The notes beneath the pieces were generated by a model. That model did no database searches. It was not told the DNA's origin and was given only the letters and a program-made list of their open reading frames with translations. A DNA stretch of 64,000 nucleotides. It comes from Promethearchaeota archaeon (GTDB taxonomy: Archaea; Asgardarchaeota; Lokiarchaeia; Sigynarchaeales; SOKP01). This document shows, one piece after another, positions 18,121 to 27,087 of the stretch. The stretch lies in contig JAHLWT010000140.1 in assembly GCA_019057775.1 (NCBI GenBank), positions 31,935 through 95,934 on the forward strand, written 5' to 3'. Made by a program: the position numbers and the translations under genes. Numbering within the stretch: position 1 is the first letter of the stretch; every line of letters starts with the position of its first letter.

Positions 18121-18390
18121 GTATATCTAATTTTTAAGTTATAATGTTTAAATGTAGTTTACTAAAATCGTGAAACTGATTCTCTTCATCCTTAAAATTG
18201 TAATACCTGATCATTTTTAGAAAAATTTATTGTAGTTGAGGATGATGCGGGATTATTTAAATGAATATGATGGACGTGTTTAGTAATTTGTGGAAGTGAG
18301 AGTAGACTGTTATAAAATGTAATAAAAATATTGAGATGTTAACTAAAATGAAAAAAAGAGATAAAAAAAAGTTAAAAAAATAAAAAAAGA
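18121..18390. other. Intergenic region between convergent genes
   Basis: 270 bp, AT-rich, between the ends of two converging genes. A run of A-rich sequence at 18347-18388 (T-rich on the minus strand side) may serve transcription termination. Nothing else is seen. Confidence 0.3.
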
Positions 18391-18627
18391 TTATTTGGAT
18401 TTGGTGTGGCTTCTTCTTCTTGTCATAAGTGCTAAAAGTATGGTGCCGAATAAAAAGGGTATTGTATAGTAATATCCAAAAGAAATGTTTGGACTCCCTC
18501 CCTCCTCTTCGCCACTCCCACCAGTGCCTGGGTCGTCGGGTATTAAGCCTTCCTCGATGGTCACGATAACATTATTCGCCTCACCGGTTAGATTATACAT
18601 GTCATAATACTCAATGGTGTAATTGAG
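18391..18627 (-). pseudogene. C-terminal remnant of a membrane-anchored surface protein
   Basis: From the first ATG (18600) the protein is 69 residues: a short beta segment (NNVIVTIEEG), a Gly/Glu-rich linker, then a transmembrane helix (YYTIPFLFGTILLALMT) and a basic tail (RRRSHTK). The frame continues upstream without a start (KLNYTIEYYD precedes the ATG) into the 34-bp palindrome at 18628-18661. That continuation fits the extracellular part of an anchored surface protein whose front has been lost at the palindrome. Confidence 0.55.
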
Positions 18628-18661
18628 TTTAAATCTTCTAACAATTGTTAGAAGATTTAAA
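18628..18661. repeat. 34-bp perfect palindrome at a junction of two gene remnants
   Basis: 17 consecutive self-complementary pairs centred between 18644 and 18645, from TTTAAATC to GATTTAAA. It separates the 5'-truncated surface-protein remnant (minus) from the 5'-truncated DUF6602 remnant (plus). It could be a recombination scar, an element end, or a fold-back site. Confidence 0.8.
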
Positions 18662-19170
18662 ATTAGATACTATTATTGTAAGAGAAGATGCCCCAAAATT
18701 AAGTTTTGGAAAAAGAGATGCTTTTTTAGCCGAAGGTGTTTTCGCTGTAATTGAAATTAAATCTAACCTAACTCGCCAAAAATTAAATCAAGCTGGAAAT
18801 CAATTAGCAAAAGTAAGAAATCTTGAACTTATGGTAGGTGCTATTATTTCGTCAGGCCCAGTAATTAATCGTCCTTTAAATATTGTAATTTCATATTATG
18901 GTGCTTCATGGAATACACTTATTGATGAGATAAAAAATCAAAACTGGTTTGATTTATTTGATTTGCGTTATAAATGAGGGAGTATTAGTAAAAAAGGGAT
19001 TATTAATAAAGTCTAACAGTGAAGAAGAAGAAAACCATTTTTTACTAAAAGGAAAAGCAGCCTCTTTGGCAATTTTATACTTATATTTAATTTCTTATAG
19101 TTGTTCATTTTTAGGTAGAAGCTTAAGCATCCAGAATTATTTTGAGCCAATTGATCAATGGAGTTCTTAG
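18645..19170 (+). pseudogene. DUF6602-like nuclease-family gene, truncated and frameshifted
   Basis: The first part (18645-18977) reads TIIVREDAPKL, then FLAEGVFAVIEIKSNLT and LNQAGNQLAKVRNL. This is the DUF6602 pattern in which a conserved D-x-I-I-x-x-D and an E-I-K form a PD-(D/E)xK-like site. The frame begins inside the palindrome, so the N-terminal region is missing. The rest of the protein is in another frame (about 18960-19170: ICVINEGVLVKKGLL, FLLKGKAASLAILYLYLIS). Hence a frameshift near 18955-18975 also breaks it. DUF6602 proteins are often found in defence-type regions. Confidence 0.6.
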
Positions 19171-19273
19171 ATTCATAAAATCTATCTTTTTTTATCTAAA
19201 TTTGAAAATTTAATAAAAATAATGGATTTAAAAACGTATTTATAGATTCAAGTTTATGAGTTAAAAAAATTAA

Positions 19274-19531
19274 AAAAAGAGAAGTAAAAGATTAGAAAAG
19301 CAAATAAAAACACAAGTAAAAATCAATAAAGCTCAGGAGAAACACAGAAAACTTAAGAAAGAATTATGGAAAAAACGACCTAAATTTCCTATTACTTGGT
19401 GGATAACGTCCTACAGCGGAGTAAACAGAGTTCAGCCAATACGACGAAGAAAAGTAAGTCAACCAAACTTGGATCAATATTATTGGAAAAAAAAGGCTAA
19501 ATTCAATAAAAAAAGGGAGAGCTCAAATTAA
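19274..19531 (+). pseudogene. Basic ORF without a start codon
   Basis: An open frame of about 85 codons that ends at TAA 19529-19531 and has no usable ATG, GTG or TTG ahead of its conserved-looking part. The peptide is very basic, with a helix (KQIKTQVKINKAQEKHRKLK) and a tail containing PKFPITWWITSYSG and QPIRRRKVSQ. It may be the end of a transposon or other nucleic-acid-binding protein, but I do not recognise it. No other feature is seen in 19171-19653. Confidence 0.3.
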
Positions 19532-19653
19532 ATCATGACATTCAAGTATGTTATACAAACCTTGAAGGTTCAAATTATGGCGAAGAATGGAGAATCAGGT
19601 GAATAGTAACAGCCGAGTTTTTACTTTAAATAGTTCCCTAATCTTTGTACTTT

Positions 19654-20579
19654 TTAATAAGAAACTTGATAAGGTATCTCTTGAAGCAATGGCTCTATTA
19701 GTTGAGGTGTTTTTTTAAAGCCTTGAAACCCTTTAATTCCTATTCTTTTCAAGATTTTGTTCTTTACCTGATATAAAGCGGCACTCATTTGAAATCCTAA
19801 AGTTTTACAGATTGTCAAGATAGTTACCGAATGAATCTTTAAATTTAGAAGAGAGAGTATACAAAGTACTCCCGCAGTAATCTCTGGTTTTGTATTCATG
19901 AGTAAAGGACCAAATTTATTGAAAAAACCTCTTGATATATTACCAAACGCGTCAGTAAGATCAAACTTTTCTTGAATTTTCTCTATTAATGAATAAATAA
20001 TAGCCTTATGGTTATTATTAGTAAACTTTCCACAAAGTGGGTGAATAGTCTTAATTCCCTTTCGAAAGTTTTCCCGAGTCAGGTCAGCAGCATTAATAAA
20101 ATCTGTAGTAGTGACAAATACGTTTCTCGATTTCAAATAAAAGTATATTGCAATAGGGGCTAACTTTGAAGAATTTCTATACTCAGTGCATTTTTTTACT
20201 TTATTGTAAATCTCATGATGGAAACTATAACAATCATCTACACTATGACTGATCTTTTCGGTTGGATTTCTGAAATGATCTTATTATAAATTATACTAAA
20301 TGGGCGCTGTACAATATTCTTTGCATAATATTGTTTGTATTTATTTCCTAACTCATTTTTTAAAATTGAGGAGATAAGGGCCCTTGGTAGATTTAACTTT
20401 CCATGAATAATATCTAAGGAAATATTTTTCTTTCTGAGTTCGACAATTATCTCAACATCATCTTTAGAAACGTAAGTGTGTGTGGTACTATATTTTGAAC
20501 CGGTATCTTTCAATCTATCTCTTAATATTGTTGATACGATAACTTTAGTTAAGTTAAAAGTTATCTTGAGACCATCCAA
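19654..20579 (-). pseudogene. TFB-like (TFIIB-family) factor, frameshifted
   Basis: Two overlapping frames make one gene. The upstream part (20579 to about 20240) holds a helical domain with VSKDDVEIIVELRKK and YNKIISEIQP. Reading then moves to another frame (…EKISHSVDD, CYSFHHEIYNKVKKC, SKLAPIAIYFYLKS) that continues into the second ORF (19654-20136) with TTTDFINAADLTRENF and a second cyclin-like repeat (PEITAGVLCILSLLNLKI, TICKTLGFQMSAALYQVKNK). Two repeats of five helices with an A-x-x-Y/L-L core are the TFB cyclin boxes. No N-terminal zinc ribbon is visible. The break is near 20245-20255. A diverged general transcription factor paralogue, now broken, is the best reading. Confidence 0.55.
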
Positions 20580-21544
20580 AACGACCTATCTGTACTTTTT
20601 TATACTAGTATTGCGTAGAAGCAATAGAATGGGTCTATTTGTAAATATAGCATGTAGCACTTTAATCCAAGCAAAATATAATGGCGAATCACTTTATTAT
20701 CGCAGGGCATACAGATTATACTAAAATAGATGAAGAAGATATTTATCCTAATGAGAAAGAAATTCGTATGTTATCCCTTGAGGATTTCTAAAAATATTTG
20801 AGAAAGACTAGAGGAAAACGGTTTCATAATCTGTTATTATAAAACTCAAATTACTGATAAAATTTTTTTAATTACATATCTTTCCTTCTTTAAATCACTC
20901 TTTCTTTAAATTTCTATCATAACCCTACTAAATATCGTAAATAAATTTCAATTTATTAGGTTAGAAGAAGAAATATATTAAAAGTTATTTAAGAAATTTA
21001 CATAATCTCTGTATTTCAATTGATTTTACTTGTTCTTGAACGCGAAAATAAGTCCACGATGTTTTGCTGAAGAAAAAATTATAAATTATTGCGGTAAAAT
21101 CTTCTTAAAGAATATTTGGGAGCAAGATAGTAAGAAATATGTTATGAACTGTCATGAGCATATGTCTTATACTCAAGCATGGCGAGAGAACCTTGGAATT
21201 GCTCACATCTTTGTGCTACAAGTCTGGGTGTGGTGGGCTGCCCAACAAAATGTTATAATTACTGAATTTAATTAAATAAATTCAGTTTAGAGCTAAATCT
21301 TCAAAAAACTATTATCAAACTCTTTTTCAGGCATCCCTTAAATTTCCACTTCCCCTTATTTATTAGCTTTCTTTAATATTTCCTCCAACTCATCCGTATA
21401 CTCGAGAAATTGCTCTTTAATGTTCACTGACTCTTGGTCCCCGGTAGGGAATTATATCTTTAAATACATCAGTTTAAAAATTTTTCTTATTTTTAAGGGA
21501 TCAAAATTAGGATTATACTATACTTTTTGATTTTATTATGCTTT
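20580..21544. other. Long gene-poor stretch with short coding relics
   Basis: 965 bp without an intact gene. A 36-codon frame lies at about 20683-20793 (starts MANHFIIAGHTDY). An 81-codon frame from TTG 21030 to 21275 has Trp/Cys-rich sequence of unknown origin and is locally richer in G+C. On the minus strand around 21365-21465 a frame without a start ends in QFLEYTDELEEILKKANK. These look like leftovers of lost genes and I cannot name them. Confidence 0.35.
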
Positions 21545-22090
21545 TTAGTATTTAATCCATTTACTTAATTCATCTTTCAAATAATTTATAAAAGCATATA
21601 ATACATTACTATTTTGTTCTTGTTCATACTTTTTAGAATAATACATTTTGTTGTTATTTTGATCTTTGATATTAAATCGCTTTTTCCTTGAAGGTGTGAT
21701 AAGAATCCGATAATTCTCATCCTCAAACATATTAGGCTCTGTTACTCCAAATCCTATTAATGTTAGCTTTTCGAATAATATTAACAACTCACTTATGTAT
21801 TTCTTTTCAGTTATATCAGTATTCTTAATATTTTCATAATTTTCAAGCAATTCTATAACCCTTTTTATAGGATCATATTTTTTAATCTTAGATTCTTTTT
21901 CCTTCTCCTCCTCTTCAATTTCCTTAAGTCTTGGTATAACCATCATCTCAAGAATAAAAAAGGAAGGTGTCCAGATTACAGGAACGATCAAGAGTAGGAA
22001 AAGATTAAAGATGGAGAATATAACAATAATTAATGTCATAATTGTCAATATAAAGCAAATTATCCATCGTAATTTCCATATTTTATTCAT
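21545..22090 (-). CDS. Hypothetical two-TM membrane protein with cytoplasmic domain
   Basis: 181 residues. Two adjacent hydrophobic segments (about 7-29 and 30-52: IICFILTIMTLIIVIFSIF and LFLLLIVPVIWTP) are followed by a highly charged coil (LKEIEEEEKEKESKIKK). After that comes a soluble domain of about 100 residues with a YRILITPSRKKRFNI stretch. The ending is helical (YAFINYLKDELSKWI). I do not recognise the family. An isolated gene in the accessory region. Confidence 0.5.
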   Translation of the reverse strand: MNKIWKLRWIICFILTIMTLIIVIFSIFNLFLLLIVPVIWTPSFFILEMMVIPRLKEIEEEEKEKESKIKKYDPIKRVIELLENYENIKNTDITEKKYISELLILFEKLTLIGFGVTEPNMFEDENYRILITPSRKKRFNIKDQNNNKMYYSKKYEQEQNSNVLYAFINYLKDELSKWIKY

Positions 22091-22648
22091 TTTTTTCCTC
22101 TTTTTGATTTTATTAAAAAGATATTTTATTCTTCATAAATTAATTCAATTATTTAAACTCTTCCATTAAATCAGAGTTAACATATATTTCTGTTCATTCA
22201 TTTAATTTATATACATGATATATGATATATAAATGTTCTATGAATCTAATTTAAATGTAAATTAAATTATAAGGTATTTCAAATAATTTCATTAGGAATT
22301 TTTAAGTAAATTCAAATCTAAAAAAAATATGGCCATCCTGAAAACAAAAATTAGTTAAGTTTGATTTTTCCATAATCTTAGTAAATATACTAAGAAGAAT
22401 AAAATTGCAATTTATTGAGTCATATCCACAAAAGTGTAAAAACTTTAATATTCGAATTTATATAGAAAGTGTAGAAAGGGAAATTTATTCAAAGATAATA
22501 TGAGTTAACATTGGATTTCACCCTCTATTAAATTCTATTGAGTTTAATCTCTCCCTGATTTTAAAATAATTGCTCATATTTCTTTCCCCTTCTCTATATA
22601 TCAGAACCTAGGTTACTAAATTTTTATTCAAAAAAGAACAAAAAAGAG
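22091..22648. other. Intergenic region, nothing recognised
   Basis: 558 bp of extremely AT-rich DNA. It contains several overlapping short repeats of the TATATGATATATAAAT kind (22205-22235), but no gene or RNA that I can support. Confidence 0.4.
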
Positions 22649-23053
22649 ATGAGAATGAATAAAGAAATTATTTTATCTCTAATCAATGCCTTGAAAACGC
22701 TAAAAAATATAATGATAAACCATAATAAAACATTTAGGGATTACATAGAGGTTCGATCAATGTTTACGATGAATAGAATTCTATATCAAGGAGAGAGATT
22801 TAAAAAAATAACTGAAGATATAAATTTATTGATGAAAAAAGTTATTAGTCAAAAAGATTTCGAATCATACATTGAAAATTCAAACAAAATGCTAAGAGAT
22901 TTATCAAAAAGAAAAGAATCTTTAAATGATAAAGTTGAAATAGCTGTAGGAGATTTTCAATTAATTTTCAAAGATTTAAAAGATAAAATATTAGATTTTG
23001 ATTCTCTTTTGGATGAAATATCATTAAAGTTATTTATTCGTAAGATGAGTTAA
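22649..23053 (+). CDS. Hypothetical coiled-coil protein
   Basis: 134 residues, almost entirely helical and rich in Lys, Asp and Leu, with heptad-like stretches (LINALKTLKNIMINHN, LSKRKESLNDKVEIAVGDFQ, LKDKILDFDSLLDEISLK). No catalytic residues or membrane segments are visible. A purine-rich stretch (AAAAGAGATG) precedes the start. Function unknown. Confidence 0.45.
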   Translation: MRMNKEIILSLINALKTLKNIMINHNKTFRDYIEVRSMFTMNRILYQGERFKKITEDINLLMKKVISQKDFESYIENSNKMLRDLSKRKESLNDKVEIAVGDFQLIFKDLKDKILDFDSLLDEISLKLFIRKMS

Positions 23054-23471
23054 ATTGATTAAATTTGGATATTATTAAATAAAAGAGAGTTAATAAATTA
23101 GCGATCTCTATTTATTAATATTTAATCTCTAATACATTAATTAAAAAGTCTTAGCACTATTTGTAAAATCAGTTTTGGGATAACCTGATAATAATTTTTT
23201 AAATATGTTATTTTTAATAATATTTTTTAATTTAAATTAAATATCCTTAAAATATAAGGATTTATTATTACATATAAATATTTATCCCTAATCTATTTTT
23301 TTGTTTTTTTCTCTTCCCTATATGGTATATTGGATATGCACCCTCCTATACATGCCCTATATCCATCATACTATATCATATATCAGGAAGTAAAAAAAGT
23401 GAAAAAAAATTATAAAAATCCTTTAACCACTCAGGATTTATAAGAGTGACTTTCATCATGAAAAATAAAAG
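23054..23471. other. Intergenic region, nothing recognised
   Basis: 418 bp, very AT-rich. Near 23325-23395 there is a more complex stretch with ATATGGTATATTGGATATGC and related overlapping words just before the basic-protein gene. It may be a promoter or leader, but no structure can be assigned. Confidence 0.3.
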
Positions 23472-23828
23472 GTGGCTTTTATAGCAAAGAAATTTAAGAA
23501 AGGTACAGAAAAGAAAAGAGCAATAATGAAAAAAGCTACTGCCTATGAAAAAGCAAAAGCAACAGCACATAAAGGAAGGCATATTGGGGGTGCAGGAAAA
23601 GAAGATTATCGAAGAGGGAACGTTAAAGGTGAGGTTAAGAATAGGAAAACTCCAGTAACAAAACCAGAACTCAAGAAATTGATAACTGAAAAGGGTATAA
23701 AAGAAGTGGAAAGTAAGGCAGGATTCACAAAACCAGCAAAAGAATATAGAAATACATATCAGCCAAAAGTGAAATTATTTCAGAAAGGAAAGCTTATTCC
23801 CAAGAAAAAGCCTAAAAAGAAGAAGTAA
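23472..23828 (+). CDS. Small Lys-rich protein with a D-x8-E-x-K motif
   Basis: 118 residues, about one third Lys/Arg. The GTG start at 23472 follows an AAAAG stretch. The ordered part is KGRHIGGAGKEDYRRG followed by NVKGEVKNRKTPVTKPEL. The combination G-x-x-D, eight residues, then E-V-K is the shape of a PD-(D/E)xK nuclease core. Then comes GFTKPAKEY and a lysine-rich tail (KKKPKKKK). It could instead be a DNA- or RNA-packaging protein. A pair of hairpins follows the stop. Confidence 0.5.
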   Translation: MAFIAKKFKKGTEKKRAIMKKATAYEKAKATAHKGRHIGGAGKEDYRRGNVKGEVKNRKTPVTKPELKKLITEKGIKEVESKAGFTKPAKEYRNTYQPKVKLFQKGKLIPKKKPKKKK

Positions 23829-23832
23829 AAAG

Positions 23833-23893
23833 ATATCATCGGGTCGATGATATTCCCATTGAATTAATTATGTTCATCTTCAATGAACATAAT
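23833..23893. terminator. Two tandem hairpins between convergent genes
   Basis: First hairpin: 9-bp stem 23833-23841 / 23845-23853 with a 3-nt loop. Second: 11-bp stem 23867-23877 / 23883-23893 with a 5-nt loop. Both are perfect. They lie between genes that converge from 23828 (plus) and 23955 (minus), so a two-way transcript end or RNA-stabilising structure is likely. Confidence 0.55.
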
Positions 23894-23954
23894 AGTTAAC
23901 TCAAAATTTTGCTTATTATGGGAATTTTTGATAATCTAACTGTTTTCTAAAAAG

Positions 23955-24779
23955 TTAAACCTTCCGAATTTTTTGATAATAAATAGTTATTTTCTCTCTG
24001 GGTTGATTATAACAATTTAGAATGGGACCAATTATATCTATTAATATGGATTTTTCATTTTCTAAAATATTCTTGACATTAAATCTGCCCGTCACAACCC
24101 CGCTTATCTCTCTCATGCATTTTAGAGGCTTTTCGGGCTCTCCATGAAGATATTGCCATTTTGATAATCCCTCGATTTTTATAGAAATTTGTATATCACC
24201 GTTATAATCAACTTTATGAAAAAATTTATTTATGAACTTCAGAAAACCTAAAAAATAATCTGTTATTTCATATAATTGCAAATGATAAACCAATTCTGAA
24301 CTTTCATTAAATAATTCTTTATTATAGGGATTAAAATGAAGACCATAAATTAAAAACCCTCTAATATTAATTATTATACTCCCACCTTCATATTTTCTAT
24401 TACATTGATGAACAAAATATTCATTTACTTCCATTAATTCACGATCAAAGATTGGTCTTCCTTGAGAATCCGTTGGAATATTTTGCTCTAGAAATTTTTT
24501 CATCTCGTTATTAATTGTGAATTTCTCTTCTATGGAATCTATGGGAATTACAGAAAATATCAAGTTTAATTCGTAATTTTTTTTAGTTTGGTCTAATTCT
24601 TTTTCAAGGGTTGATATTACATTAGCAATATTTTCCTGCTCATTAATATATTCAATGATTTGATTTAATTGGGATTTGAGAGATTCTTTATCTAATTTAC
24701 TAAGTTTATCACAAAGATTTTTAATTTTTTTCTTAATCTTTTCTAAAATTTCTATAATCTTTTCATTTACTTGATTCAT
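23955..24779 (-). CDS. Hypothetical protein with N-terminal coiled coil
   Basis: 274 residues. Residues 1-70 are a long charged helix (KIIEILEKIKKKIKNLCDKLSKL, NVISTLEKELDQTKKNY). The remaining 200 residues form a soluble domain with mixed strands (FSVIPIDSIEEKF, YEGGSIIINIRGFLIYGLHF, YNGDIQISIKIEG) and a C-terminal beta part (GVVTGRFNVKNIL, SILIDIIGPILN). I do not recognise the fold. It ends against the twin hairpins at 23833-23893. Confidence 0.5.
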   Translation of the reverse strand: MNQVNEKIIEILEKIKKKIKNLCDKLSKLDKESLKSQLNQIIEYINEQENIANVISTLEKELDQTKKNYELNLIFSVIPIDSIEEKFTINNEMKKFLEQNIPTDSQGRPIFDRELMEVNEYFVHQCNRKYEGGSIIINIRGFLIYGLHFNPYNKELFNESSELVYHLQLYEITDYFLGFLKFINKFFHKVDYNGDIQISIKIEGLSKWQYLHGEPEKPLKCMREISGVVTGRFNVKNILENEKSILIDIIGPILNCYNQPREKITIYYQKIRKV

Positions 24780-24886
24780 AATTGATTAAAAATTATTTTT
24801 TCCAAATTTTTATAATCTCCATTATATACAATTAATATTTAAAATTATGCTTTAGTCTTTCAGTGAGTCGCAACACTTAATTCTCT

Positions 24887-25132
24887 TTATTCTAGAGGAT
24901 TTTTGATCGTCTCTCTTATTACTTTATTATAATCAATATTCACTCCCTTTTTAACAGAAATTTCTCCCCCAATTAACACAAGTCCAGTTGTTACAAAAGC
25001 CTTACAAGCGACACGAGCATCTGGTTCTCTCTCTAAAATCGCATCTAAAATGGCATCGGAAATTTGATCACATATTTTATCAGGATGTCCTTCAGTTACA
25101 GATTCTGCTGTTATAAATCTTTGGTATGTCAT
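24887..25132 (-). pseudogene. metK: S-adenosylmethionine synthetase (bacterial type), N-terminal fragment
   Basis: 81 residues that align with the start of bacterial Met[21 protein letters not shown], then [32 protein letters not shown] and a VIRETI helix. It includes the substrate-binding H-P-D-K and the metal Asp. The full enzyme has about 390 residues, but the frame ends at TAA 24887. No further MetK sequence (such as the GFD motif) is visible downstream. It is a remnant of a bacterial-type gene, the form used instead of the archaeal MAT in many Asgards. Confidence 0.85.
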
Positions 25133-25250
25133 AATGATAAAATAAGAAATATAATCTAATAAACCACATTACAAACTGAAAATTTTCTAAATTTTCTAAG
25201 TAATTGAGCGTAATATTGAAATGTAAGAAATGAATTAGTTAAATTGTAGA

Positions 25251-25488
25251 ATGAAATGCCCATTTTGTAATCAAGAAGTTAAACAACTTGCTGTCCATAT
25301 AAAAAATGTTTAGAGATATCAACGGGTATCTCTATAAATTCGATAAAACGTCTGCAAAAAAGAATTTTAAATGTTTTGCTTTAGCAGTGCTTTTAATGTC
25401 AGATGTCCCGAAACTCGTAAAAGAAAAGTACAATTACTCTTTCTCAATCGTCGATTTAATTTCCTTATTATAAAGATATTCCTTTAAG
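25251..25488 (+). pseudogene. Frameshifted small ORF with a CxxC start
   Basis: ATG 25251 opens MKCPFCNQEVKQLAVHIKN, a C2-type zinc-finger-like start, then TAG at 25311. A one-base shift at 25308-25310 continues as FRDINGYLYKFDKTSAKKNF and onward to TAA at 25486. Joined, the two frames would give roughly 79 residues. A broken small Zn protein is possible; it could also be chance. Confidence 0.3.
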
Positions 25489-25493
25489 TAAAT

Positions 25494-25580
25494 CATAATT
25501 TGGTAACCTCAATCTCAACTTTCTTGTTGCTGAAGGTATAAAATATCTCATTCGGGATGATTAAATGACAATATGAATAT
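25494..25580 (-). pseudogene. Relic of an acetoacetyl-CoA synthetase 3' end
   Basis: The minus-strand frame reads PNEIFYTFSNKKVEIEVTK and ends TTA TGA. The intact enzyme at 6974-8962 has GIPYTFSNKKVEIAVTK at the same point, so 14 of these residues match in a row with one change. It is a short leftover of a second CoA-ligase gene, now without its body. It lies 17 kb from the intact copy. The rest of 25133-25726 shows no gene. Confidence 0.7.
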
Positions 25581-25726
25581 TACTTTACCTTATTGATAAC
25601 TCTTTTTTTCAAAAAATCTCTAAAAAGTAAAAATTTATTTTTACTTGACAATATAAACCATATAATAAAGGAGGCAAAAGAAGGCCTCGTTTTTAACTTT
25701 TAAATTATTAAAGAGAATTAAGAAGT

Positions 25727-26743
25727 ATGCAAATAAAGAATATCGAGGTAAAACCTTATGAAGATATATTTCCATCGGGGATCTTATTAGAAATTGAAAT
25801 TAATCGTCAAAAAAATCAAAATGCTATTATAGAGGTTTCTGGATTTTTAAAATCAGAAGATAATAAAATATTAGCTGAATTACATCAATATTCCCCAAAT
25901 AACACTATAGAAAGTGAAGATATAGGCGCTAGAGGGAGTTATAAAGACAGAGAGTTTAAGGAGGATTCTTACAACACAGTTCTAATTTCTCATTTAGGTA
26001 AAAATGTTATAAATTACATCAATGAAAGTAGGATTAAAAATAGTGAAAAAAATGTTTTTTTAAACATAGATATTATTATTAAGTATTTGGAGAGTAATGC
26101 ACAGATATGTGGAGTTACCTTTACAAATCCTAAGACTTTCAATTTACCAGATTTCCTTATTGGTTCAAAAAAGGCAAGTATTATGACATATACTTATAAT
26201 CCAGATTTTAATTCCAATGATTACTCGAGTTGGTTATTATCTGGAAATGGTGGAAATATATTCTTATCCGTTAAAAAACAGTTATTAAGAGAAAAAATAA
26301 GAATCTCATCTTCTGATTGGATTAATATTTTTGCCCCAATATTAGATATTGGCGAATTTTTTATTATTGAAGTTCCTAAAGGAAAACAAATAATAAAAGA
26401 AGCATGGGAATACATGGAAAAAGCTAGAGGTTGTTTCAGTAAATGGGATTATGAAGGTGTTTATGCTAATTGTCGAGAAATAGGTACTTTATTGGATAGT
26501 ACATTAAAAGTAAAATATGGAAAAAACAATTTTATTTATGAGGAAAGATGGGGTAGGACTTATAAAAGATTTAAAAATGTATCCTTTAATGAGGTAGCAT
26601 CATTAGGATTACATTTAGAAGATTTAAAAAAAACATCAAAATATTCTACAGATGATATTAAAATTGGTAAGCCTGATGCTGAACATATAATATACTTAAC
26701 AATGTTATTTATAAAATATGCTGAGGAATTAATGGAAGTATAA
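25727..26743 (+). CDS. Hypothetical protein with a HEPN-like C-terminal region
   Basis: 338 residues, soluble. The N-terminal half is beta-rich (IKNIEVKPYEDIFPSGILLEIEI, NAIIEVSGFLKSEDNKI). The C-terminal 130 residues are helical: AWEYMEKARGCFSKWDYEGVY followed by ANCREIGTLLDS and, near the end, DAEHIIYLTMLFIKYAEELM. The A-x-x-x-x-x-x-D-Y-x-x-v-x-x-x-C-R-e pattern recalls HEPN-like helices of abortive-infection proteins, but the Rx4-6H RNase motif is not seen. The N-terminal half I do not recognise. It stands alone upstream of the giant gene. Confidence 0.5.
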   Translation: MQIKNIEVKPYEDIFPSGILLEIEINRQKNQNAIIEVSGFLKSEDNKILAELHQYSPNNTIESEDIGARGSYKDREFKEDSYNTVLISHLGKNVINYINESRIKNSEKNVFLNIDIIIKYLESNAQICGVTFTNPKTFNLPDFLIGSKKASIMTYTYNPDFNSNDYSSWLLSGNGGNIFLSVKKQLLREKIRISSSDWINIFAPILDIGEFFIIEVPKGKQIIKEAWEYMEKARGCFSKWDYEGVYANCREIGTLLDSTLKVKYGKNNFIYEERWGRTYKRFKNVSFNEVASLGLHLEDLKKTSKYSTDDIKIGKPDAEHIIYLTMLFIKYAEELMEV

Positions 26744-27087
26744 TTTTAATTAACTTTCTAAGAAAATTTATTAAACCTTCTGACTCCCTTTAGATATCCT
26801 TGCTGGTTAGATCCTGTAAGAACTCAATAGTAGGAGTTATAACAGGACAGTTGTCGTAATATCGGAATTTTCGATCAATAGAATTTATTTGTAAATTATA
26901 TCATTTATTCTACAAAAATCAGTTTTTAATGCAATTCTTTTTTATTTTTTAATTTAAAATTGTAGGAATCGGTTTACTTTTTAAATTTATTGAAGAAACT
27001 GAAAATTTGAATTGGTCTAATAATTAATAAATAAATTAGCACAATAATTATTTAAAGATTGAAATAAGCTCCCCTAATTATGCTCGT
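26744..27087. other. Intergenic region with an imperfect hairpin
   Basis: 344 bp. An imperfect 13-bp stem (11 pairs, 8-nt loop) lies at 26813-26846 (CCTGTAAGAACTC and GAGTTATAACAGG). It may end the upstream transcript. The giant gene's frame is open for 48 bases before its ATG, without another usual start codon. Confidence 0.4.

Noticed and set aside
21030..21275. 81-residue ORF as an intact gene
   Set aside because: TTG start without a ribosome site, Trp-rich odd composition and no recognisable fold. Kept only as a relic in the note on 20580-21544.
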